From a bacterium (GTDB lineage: Bacteria; Eremiobacterota; Eremiobacteria; Baltobacterales; Baltobacteraceae): a stretch of 22,384 bases of DNA. The notes under the pieces are model-generated. The model made no database searches, was not told where the DNA came from, and worked only from the letters and a program-made list of their open reading frames with translations. The first letter of the stretch is position 1, and each line of letters begins with the position of its first letter. Location: assembly GCA_021781095.1 (NCBI GenBank), contig JAJXXM010000206.1, forward strand, positions 1 to 22,384, in the 5' to 3' direction. The translations under genes and the position numbers were made by a program. Below are positions 1-4,842 of the stretch, one piece after another.

Positions 1-41
1 TGCTCGGCATTCGGGCCTTTCTTCTTGCGCTCGAACGTGTG

Positions 42-521
42 CTAACCGCGTGCGAGGACGCCGCCGCGCCCGCCTTCGCGAATCTGCTGCTGGATGAGAT
101 TGACGGCATAGAGGAGACCGTCGGGGGTCGGCGGGCATCCGGGAACGTACACGTCGACGGGAATAATCGTGTCGACGCCCTGAACGATGGCGTAGTTATC
201 GAAGACGCCGCCGGAACTCGCGCACGCGCCCATCGAGATCACCCATTTGGGATCGGCCATCTGATCGTGAAGGCGTTTCACGACCGGCGCCATTTTTTGC
301 GCGACGCGCCCCGAGACGATCATGAGATCGGCTTGGCGCGGCGAACTGCGAAACACCTCGGATCCCAAGCGCGCGATATCGTACTCGGGCGCGGTGACCG
401 TCATCATTTCGATCGCGCAACAGGCGAGCCCCATCGTTAAGGGCCAAACGCTCGAACTCTGCGCCCAACGCGCGACGTCGTCGAGCTTTGCTAAGAGAAA
501 GTGACCCGGGCCTACTTCCAC
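42..521 (-). CDS. nuoB: NADH-quinone oxidoreductase subunit B (NuoB)
   Basis: This is the complex I subunit that carries the terminal 4Fe-4S cluster N2 and hands electrons to quinone at the junction of the peripheral and membrane arms. The four cluster ligands are visible: the adjacent pair C34-C35 in [12 protein letters not shown]100 in GACASSGG and C129 in [10 protein letters not shown]. The reading frame stays open upstream to 740, but that part is an overlap with nuoA and is unlike NuoB. I chose the GTG at 521 because GGAGG lies seven bases upstream and the protein then begins directly with family-like sequence, giving 159 residues, a normal size for a compact NuoB. It overlaps the end of nuoA by 10 bases, so the two are probably translationally coupled. 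The 41 bases left of the stop should lead into nuoC, but too little is present to call it. Confidence 0.95.
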   Translation of the reverse strand: MEVGPGHFLLAKLDDVARWAQSSSVWPLTMGLACCAIEMMTVTAPEYDIARLGSEVFRSSPRQADLMIVSGRVAQKMAPVVKRLHDQMADPKWVISMGACASSGGVFDNYAIVQGVDTIIPVDVYVPGCPPTPDGLLYAVNLIQQQIREGGRGGVLARG

Positions 522-865
522 GCTAAACCTCCGCGCTTCCAAACGTACGCGTATCCGATGCCGAGGACGACGATAAAAACCACCATCTCGAGGAGCCCGA
601 AGAGTTTGAGGGCGTGCAGCTCGACGGCCCAGGGATAGAACGATGCGGCTTCGACATCGAAGACGACGAAGAGCATCGCAATTAAATAAAAGCGGACGGG
701 GAAGCGCCCCGATACCGAAGATGTCGGTTCGACGCCGCATTCGTACGCTTCGAGTTTGAGAGGATTCGGCTTTCGTTGCGCGAGCAGCCCAGGAAGCACG
801 GTAAAGAGCAAGGCTGCAGCGAGCGCGACTGCCAGAAAGATCGCGACCGGTAGGTACGGATTCAT
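512..865 (-). CDS. nuoA: NADH-quinone oxidoreductase subunit A (NuoA)
   Basis: A small membrane subunit of respiratory complex I, 117 residues, the usual length. Three hydrophobic segments are visible (about residues 5-28, 60-75 and 83-107). The loop between the first two contains the family motif YECGVEP followed by [19 protein letters not shown], whose conserved Cys and acidic residues sit near the quinone-binding region. It is the first gene of a leftward operon; nuoB overlaps its last 10 bases. The ATG at 865 has no clear ribosome binding site, only a weak GGTTTG. The gene is divergent from a secreted protein gene starting at 932, leaving 66 bases for any promoter; none is obvious. Confidence 0.96.
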   Translation of the reverse strand: MNPYLPVAIFLAVALAAALLFTVLPGLLAQRKPNPLKLEAYECGVEPTSSVSGRFPVRFYLIAMLFVVFDVEAASFYPWAVELHALKLFGLLEMVVFIVVLGIGYAYVWKRGGLAWK

Positions 866-931
866 TGCAAACCGATGTTTTTGGCGAGCCCCCCAGGGAA
901 CCCTGGCGAATGGCGGCGTATCGTCGTAAAT

Positions 932-1429
932 ATGCAGCGCACGCTCGTCATCGCCTTACTCGTTCTCACCGCGATCGGCAGCAGTTGCTCGCCGCCGCCA
1001 AATGTCGTAGGCGTCCAATCGTACGGGACCGTCGTCGGCCGCGTGCTCGACGCGACCACCAACCGACCGATCCCCGAGGCGCTCGTCTCGGTCGGCTCGC
1101 TTTACACTGCGACCGCCGATAAAGAGGGAGCCTTCGTGCTCACCGGCGTGCCGATCGGCAACCAAGTCGTGCAGGTGCACGCGCCGGGCTACACCTACGT
1201 CTCGAAGCGCGTCTTCGTGTTGCAGAACAAGACGGCGAACGCTCGCTATCTCCGCTTGGTGCCGGCTGCGCTTCCGGCGGGAGAGGCAACCCTTCCTCCT
1301 CCTGGGACACCGAGCCCGAGCCCCGAGCCCTCCGCGAGCCCATCGCCGGGCGTTTCCGCGTCACCGGCGGCTTCGGCATCGCCCGGCGCTTCGGCATCGC
1401 CGATCGCATCGGCAACACCGGCCCCCTAA
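932..1429 (+). CDS. Secreted carboxypeptidase-regulatory-like domain protein with Pro/Ser-rich tail
   Basis: A 165-residue exported protein of unknown role. The ATG at 932 starts a clear signal sequence (MQRT, then a hydrophobic stretch to about residue 17) ending at C19. The Cys suggests a lipoprotein, but the preceding residues IGSS are not a canonical lipobox, so this is uncertain. Residues about 33-95 ([21 protein letters not shown] through [15 protein letters not shown]) match the carboxypeptidase-regulatory-like beta-sandwich fold common in surface proteins. Residues about 115-165 are a low-complexity tail of Pro, Ser and Ala with [12 protein letters not shown] repeats, probably a flexible spacer or wall-crossing linker. 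The frame is open upstream to 875, but that part lacks signal-peptide character. Its stop codon overlaps the stop codon of the convergent YceI gene by two bases. Confidence 0.8.
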   Translation: MQRTLVIALLVLTAIGSSCSPPPNVVGVQSYGTVVGRVLDATTNRPIPEALVSVGSLYTATADKEGAFVLTGVPIGNQVVQVHAPGYTYVSKRVFVLQNKTANARYLRLVPAALPAGEATLPPPGTPSPSPEPSASPSPGVSASPAASASPGASASPIASATPAP

Positions 1430-2001
1430 AGGCCACGAATCGCGGCCTCGATCGTGACCTCGACGGTGCCGCCGATAACCGGGTCGAGGCGAGTCACGGC
1501 CATCCCAAACGCTCGACGGTCGATCGTCCCCGTCGCGCGATAGACCGGGTGCGCGGCGTCGCCGCCGATGGTAACGTTCAGCCGTTCGTGCTGCGGCACT
1601 CCGTGAATCGTTAATACCCCATCCATCGTAAATGCTGCGTTTCCGTGCGCGACGATCGCCGTGCTGGCGAACGTCCACGTTGGAAATTTTTTCACGTCGA
1701 AAAACTCGGGCCCTCGTAATGCGGCATCGCGGTCCGTACTATCGGTATGTACCCCGTTCGGATCGAGGGTAGCACGCACTTGTAGCGGCACGAGCGAGTT
1801 TGGCGAGAGCACCACACGCCCCGCAACGATCGGAATGCTCCCCGACACATGCGATACGAAGATGTGCTTCACGGTAAACGTCGCATTCGATCTCGTCGGA
1901 TCGATCGAACGCACCACCTTCCCGTCGGCGAGAGCGAGGTTACCGCAGAGCGTCCACAAGGCTAGAGCGAGGAATGCTATCCTTCGGGTTCTCAATTGCA
2001 T
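1426..2001 (-). CDS. YceI family periplasmic protein
   Basis: YceI proteins are secreted lipocalin-like barrels that bind isoprenoid or quinone-like lipids; some sit beside cytochrome b561 genes. The 191-residue product has a signal peptide with an ALA cleavage site near residue 25, then the family pattern: IDPTRSNATFTVKHIFVSHVSG, the DRDAALRGPEFFDVKKFPTWTF segment, LTIHGVPQHERLNV and the final FGMAVTRLDPVIGGTVEVTIEA strand. Length is normal. Its ATG shares one base with the stop codon of the upstream heme protein (TAATG), so the pair is cotranscribed and probably translationally coupled. This suggests, by inference, that the lipid carrier works with the cytochrome. The stop codon overlaps the stop of the convergent gene ending at 1429. 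Confidence 0.93.
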   Translation of the reverse strand: MQLRTRRIAFLALALWTLCGNLALADGKVVRSIDPTRSNATFTVKHIFVSHVSGSIPIVAGRVVLSPNSLVPLQVRATLDPNGVHTDSTDRDAALRGPEFFDVKKFPTWTFASTAIVAHGNAAFTMDGVLTIHGVPQHERLNVTIGGDAAHPVYRATGTIDRRAFGMAVTRLDPVIGGTVEVTIEAAIRGL

Positions 2002-3149
2002 TACAGCGCTTTCGTAAACTGAAGATTAAAAGTATGTGAGGTGAACGGAACGTGTTGAATAACGTCCTCAACCGTGATGCGACTGCTCTCGTTCGGAGAA
2101 TATCCAACCAGAAGAACGCCGTCGCGAAGAAATCCGCCGAGGCCATCCTGCGTTCCCTCGTAACGTGCGAGCCCAAAAAGCCGTGGCGTAAGTTCGTAAC
2201 GCACTTGCGTGAAACCGCCGCTCGAGCTGCATCCCATCGCTATCCTCACGCCGCATTGTGAATCCCAACCGGTTTGAAGAACGGATTCGACGGCGAAGCG
2301 CCCCCACTGGCCGGAGGTGATGGCATATCCTATGCGATGGAACGTATCGAGCGCCCCTTGGAGGCTCGGGCGCGCGCCGGCATAGCGGTATCCCGTAAGC
2401 ACGAACTTTCCAAACGCGTCTTGAAGCACGACCATCGTATCGAGACCGCTCGTCGCGAGGCCACTTTGCCGATCGTGACCTGGGCCCACGAATATCTGGC
2501 CGTTGAGCCCCTTAAGCGGGTCACCGACGCTGAGACGGAGACCTATTTTTGGGTCGAAAAAAGTGAAAGGATTTTCCCCCACGCTCTGAGTGAAGAGCGC
2601 ATAGCCTTGGTAACTTTCGCGAAAGGTCTCCGGATCGACCGGCAGCGGCAGCGTGAACGAGCCGCCCTGAACGTAGAGCGGAATGCGCGATTGCCACGGA
2701 TTGAGGCGATCGGTCACCCACGCATCGCGAATGAGCCCATGCTCGCCTCCATCGACGACATACTGTTCGACGAAATACGACGCACGCGACCCGATCGCAC
2801 CGCCGGTAAAAAGTTCAATCTCATCGACGATCGCCTTCGGCAACCCCGCACCATCGGGGCCGGCACCCTGTCGCTCGCTCGAATCCACCACATTCACTTT
2901 GATCGAGAGCGGAAATACCGCTCCTGGTTTCACGCCGGGAATGCGATAACCAAACGCAACAAAATCTGCACCGAACGCATTGAGTTCGGGAATGACGGAG
3001 TGGCATTTTTCACATGTGACGCCATATTCGCGTGAAAAAATAGGAATCGCCCGGGCCGACTGCGGGCAGAGCAGAGCGATCCCTAGCGCGGCGCCCAGTG
3101 CCAAAACTCGAATGCGAGCGATCCTAGAGCCCACCTTATTGTTAGCCAC
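2001..3149 (-). CDS. Monoheme c-type cytochrome fused to an outer-membrane-barrel-like domain
   Basis: A 382-residue exported protein. Residues 1-34 form a signal peptide (hydrophobic 15-28, SARA cleavage site). A single CxxCH heme motif, CEKCH, lies at residues 46-50 and is followed by SVIPELNAFGADFVAFGYRIPG, which resembles the short N-terminal cytochrome of fused cytochrome-porins such as the Fe(II) oxidase Cyc2. The remaining ~310 residues alternate polar and aromatic/hydrophobic residues with many Gly and Tyr, as in a beta-barrel. It is somewhat shorter than typical Cyc2, so direct Fe(II) oxidation is only a hypothesis. The start is a GTG with no ribosome binding site; a promoter just upstream implies a leaderless message or a start at the GTG of codon 6. 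Cotranscribed with the YceI gene. Confidence 0.75.
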   Translation of the reverse strand: MANNKVGSRIARIRVLALGAALGIALLCPQSARAIPIFSREYGVTCEKCHSVIPELNAFGADFVAFGYRIPGVKPGAVFPLSIKVNVVDSSERQGAGPDGAGLPKAIVDEIELFTGGAIGSRASYFVEQYVVDGGEHGLIRDAWVTDRLNPWQSRIPLYVQGGSFTLPLPVDPETFRESYQGYALFTQSVGENPFTFFDPKIGLRLSVGDPLKGLNGQIFVGPGHDRQSGLATSGLDTMVVLQDAFGKFVLTGYRYAGARPSLQGALDTFHRIGYAITSGQWGRFAVESVLQTGWDSQCGVRIAMGCSSSGGFTQVRYELTPRLFGLARYEGTQDGLGGFLRDGVLLVGYSPNESSRITVEDVIQHVPFTSHTFNLQFTKAL

Positions 3150-3156
3150 GCCTAAC
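3141..3156 (-). promoter_or_regulatory. Inverted-repeat operator overlapping the cytochrome start codon
   Basis: A perfect 5-bp inverted repeat, GTTAG-N6-CTAAC on the minus strand, covers the predicted transcription start and the GTG start codon. It resembles half-sites of DtxR/IdeR-type metal repressors (TTAGG...CCTAA). A repressor bound here would block transcription. The regulator family is inferred from sequence similarity only. Confidence 0.45.
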
Positions 3157-3157
3157 T

Positions 3158-3185
3158 ATTATCATAGGCGTTTCTAATTTGTCAA
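3158..3185 (-). promoter_or_regulatory. Near-consensus sigma-70-type promoter of the cytochrome-barrel/YceI operon
   Basis: On the minus strand a perfect TTGACA (-35, 3180-3185) is followed after 16 bases by GATAAT (-10, 3158-3163). Transcription would start near 3150, only a base or two before the GTG at 3149, so the message may be leaderless. This is the best promoter match I saw in the window. Confidence 0.65.
3164..3177 (-). promoter_or_regulatory. Second TTAG-N6-CTA operator-like site in the promoter spacer
   Basis: The minus strand reads TTAG-N6-CTAT between the -35 and -10 boxes. It has the same spacing as the site at 3141-3156 and lies 22 bases, about two helical turns, upstream of it. 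Two equally phased sites flanking the -10 box suggest cooperative repressor binding. The second half is imperfect (CTAT, not CTAA). Confidence 0.4.
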
Positions 3186-3234
3186 CGAATACTCGTGCGC
3201 GGCATACACGGCATCCGAAAGCCCCGCTCCACAG

Positions 3235-3267
3235 AGGGCTTAGCGTCGGGGATTCCCGCTGAGCCCT
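3235..3267. other. Strong hairpin between divergent promoters
   Basis: AGGGCT pairs with AGCCCT (3262-3267), a T-G wobble and AGC/GCT continue the stem, a three-base bulge follows, and GGG/CCC closes a GATT loop. There is no T-tract and it lies upstream of both neighbouring genes, so it is not an obvious terminator. It abuts the candidate -35 of the plus-strand gene at 3316 and could be an operator or a chance structure. Confidence 0.4.
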
Positions 3268-3294
3268 TGTCGTTTGCATGCGAACGCGTGATAG
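3267..3294 (+). promoter_or_regulatory. Possible promoter of the coiled-coil protein gene
   Basis: TTGTCG (3267-3272) and TGATAG (3289-3294) are separated by 16 bases and lie 22 bases upstream of the ATG at 3316. The match to consensus is moderate. The adjacent AAAGGAG ribosome binding site supports transcription starting in this stretch. Confidence 0.35.
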
Positions 3295-3315
3295 AGTGGG
3301 TGAAAGGAGCTCTGC

Positions 3316-3657
3316 ATGAGCGTTCAGCCTTGGGAACCTCCGATCGCTAGGCTCACCGGAGCCCTGGAACAGATCGCCGGTCGACTTGAAGCGCTCGACC
3401 GCCGCGTAGACGGTATCGATCGACGGCTCGATGGATTCGAGCAGCGCATGGAGCGCCGTTTCGAGCTGATCGACCATCGTTTCGAGCAGGTCGATGCGCG
3501 TTTCGCGCAGGTCGACTCGCGTTTCGCGCAGGTCGACTCGCGTTTCGCGCAGGTCGATGCGCGTTTCGCGCAGGTCGATGCGAAGTTCACCTGGCTCATC
3601 GGCATCGTTATCGGGACCTGGATCACGACGATGCTCGCAATCCTGCTGCATCGGTAG
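3316..3657 (+). CDS. Small heptad-repeat coiled-coil protein with C-terminal membrane anchor
   Basis: A 113-residue protein, not assigned to a named family. Residues 10-90 are a continuous predicted coiled coil built of seven-residue units; the last five are near-identical RFAQVDS/RFAQVDA copies (positions 55-89), after degenerate forms such as RRVDGID and RFELIDH. Residues 92-111 (WLIGIVIGTWITTMLAILL) form one transmembrane helix, leaving HR outside the membrane. The layout fits a tail-anchored stalk or oligomerising membrane protein, similar in shape to many small bacterial coiled-coil proteins next to phage-like or membrane-remodelling genes, but no function can be assigned. The start is well supported by AAAGGAG six bases before the ATG. 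A weak hairpin with a T-run follows the stop. Confidence 0.8.
   Translation: MSVQPWEPPIARLTGALEQIAGRLEALDRRVDGIDRRLDGFEQRMERRFELIDHRFEQVDARFAQVDSRFAQVDSRFAQVDARFAQVDAKFTWLIGIVIGTWITTMLAILLHR
3457..3582 (+). repeat. Tandem 21-bp repeat inside the coiled-coil gene
   Basis: Six in-frame 21-base units. The four at 3499-3582 differ only in their last codons (GACTCG versus GATGCG); the unit at 3478-3498 has one further change and the one at 3457-3477 is degenerate. Each unit encodes one coiled-coil heptad. The nucleotide identity indicates recent duplication by slippage or recombination, so copy number may vary between strains. Confidence 0.9.
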
Positions 3658-3669
3658 ACGGCACGTAGA

Positions 3670-3696
3670 GCCCGCGGGCGCGGGCGACGAATTTTT
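3670..3696 (+). terminator. Possible rho-independent terminator after the coiled-coil gene
   Basis: A GC-only hairpin, GCCCGC-GGGC-GCGGGC (3670-3685), is followed after six bases by TTTTT (3692-3696). The gap between stem and T-run is longer than ideal, so activity is uncertain. Confidence 0.4.
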
Positions 3697-3742
3697 GCGG
3701 CCATAGCGGGAAAGCGCTTGCTTCGTTCGGTAACCCGTACGG

Positions 3743-4705
3743 ATGGGCGTTCGCTTTTTCCCCGTAGTGGCCGGCTTCGGCGTTGCCGGGCTCGCTCTCG
3801 TGGCCGCCTGTGGCGGCGGGGGTGGAAGTTCTAGCCCGGTTCCGCCGGTCGGAAGCCCTAGCACCCCCACGCCGATCTCGAGCCCGGTTTCGAGTTCCGG
3901 CCCGCAGAGCACCACGAACGCCTCGGGCGTCGTCGTCAACGATGCGAACGGCCAGCCGCTCGCCGGGGTTCGGGTCGTCCTGATGCCGTGGGGGCCGTGT
4001 GGCGCAACGCCCGCTCCTGCGTCGATCGCTCCGGAGAACGACGGCTGCCCGACGCCGCTGCCTACGCCACAATCGACGACCAACGCGAGCGGGCAATTCA
4101 CACTCAACGGCGCACCGAACGGCCACTACCTCCTCGTCATCGGGAATGACGCGACGAGCGATAGCGACCCGGTGCAGGCAACCGTTCACGATAACGTGAT
4201 GCTCACCGGCGGAAATCAAACGCTGCTCGCGCCGACCTTGCCGCCCGTGCCGACGATGACGCCAGCTCCGTGGGAGCAGAACGGCGAGTATCGGCTCGCA
4301 ACGCTGAATCCTACGAGCGAGACGCCGTGCTTCGTCGATTGGCAGAACGAGCGTGCGGCGAACGGACTCGCAGCGGGAACGATCGACGAATGGCTGCTGG
4401 AGAATATCCGCGCAACGAATACCTACCATCAGGACCCGACCTACGCCAATGCACCGTGGCCAGGAAATCCGTTTGGTGGGCTGACAACCGGAAACGAAGG
4501 TAGTATCGGCGGAACGAGTTGCCAAGATGACATTTCGCCGGTCTTCCCGCCGACGCCGTATAGTTACGCGATGGATCAGCAAACCGAATGGTTTGCGGGA
4601 CAATGGGTTCCTTATGTTGCCGGGGTCCATTCGGCATCGGGAAGCGTCGAGTTCCCGATCGATCCGCGTGCGTTCACCGATCCGAACGTCCCGAACTGGC
4701 CGTAA
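3743..4705 (+). CDS. Lipoprotein with carboxypeptidase-regulatory-like domain
   Basis: A 320-residue probable lipoprotein. The signal sequence ends in a good lipobox, LVAAC with C23, followed by a Gly/Ser/Pro-rich linker to about residue 58. Residues about 60-150 (SGVVVNDANGQPLAGVRVVLM to TTNASGQFTLNGAPNGHYLLVIG) are a carboxypeptidase-regulatory-like beta-sandwich interrupted by a Cys-containing insert. The C-terminal ~140 residues contain FVDWQNERAANGLAAGTIDEWLLENIRATN, faintly like the first helix of CAP/SCP domains, but the rest of that fold is not recognisable, so I leave it unassigned. Two or more Cys there may form disulfides. The ATG at 3743 has no strong ribosome binding site. A large UUCG-loop hairpin follows the stop. 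Function is unknown; it is likely surface exposed. Confidence 0.75.
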   Translation: MGVRFFPVVAGFGVAGLALVAACGGGGGSSSPVPPVGSPSTPTPISSPVSSSGPQSTTNASGVVVNDANGQPLAGVRVVLMPWGPCGATPAPASIAPENDGCPTPLPTPQSTTNASGQFTLNGAPNGHYLLVIGNDATSDSDPVQATVHDNVMLTGGNQTLLAPTLPPVPTMTPAPWEQNGEYRLATLNPTSETPCFVDWQNERAANGLAAGTIDEWLLENIRATNTYHQDPTYANAPWPGNPFGGLTTGNEGSIGGTSCQDDISPVFPPTPYSYAMDQQTEWFAGQWVPYVAGVHSASGSVEFPIDPRAFTDPNVPNWP

Positions 4706-4720
4706 AAAACGGCGCGAGAA

Positions 4721-4764
4721 GGTAACGCCAGAAAGGCGGCTTCGGCTGCCTTTCTTGCGTTACC
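4721..4764 (+). terminator. Long UUCG-capped hairpin after the lipoprotein gene
   Basis: Arms GGTAACGCCAGAAAGGC and GCCTTTCTTGCGTTACC pair over 17 positions with one mismatch, and three further inner pairs close a TTCG tetraloop (4741-4744). There is no T-tract directly after it. It probably works with the T-rich hairpin at 4799-4833 as transcript end or as mRNA stabiliser. Confidence 0.6.
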
Positions 4765-4798
4765 ACCAAACTCCACTAAAATAACGGCGCTTTTTGAT

Positions 4799-4833
4799 AA
4801 AAAGAACCTGAGTTTTGTGCTCCGGTTCTTTTT
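4799..4833. terminator. Bidirectional rho-independent terminator between convergent genes
   Basis: AAAAAGAACC and GGTTCTTTTT pair perfectly over ten bases, with a mismatch and GAG/CTC inside and a seven-base loop. The A-run and T-run on the two sides make it usable in both directions. It sits between the lipoprotein gene (plus, ends 4705) and the prepilin gene (minus, ends 4843). Confidence 0.8.
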
Positions 4834-4842
4834 AATGAGATG

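Noticed and set aside
522..740. Upstream 73-codon extension of nuoB
   Set aside because: It is the opposite-phase reading of nuoA, is Arg-rich and unlike NuoB; the GTG at 521 has a strong GGAGG.
3499..3582. CRISPR-like repeat array
   Set aside because: Units are contiguous 21-mers without spacers and encode in-frame heptads.
3142..4107. Long minus-strand open frame with repeated DLRETR units
   Set aside because: It is antisense to the coiled-coil gene; the peptide repeat is just the other strand of the 21-bp DNA repeat.
3623..4630. 335-codon minus-strand open frame
   Set aside because: Antisense to the lipoprotein gene, Arg-rich with no domain or start signal.
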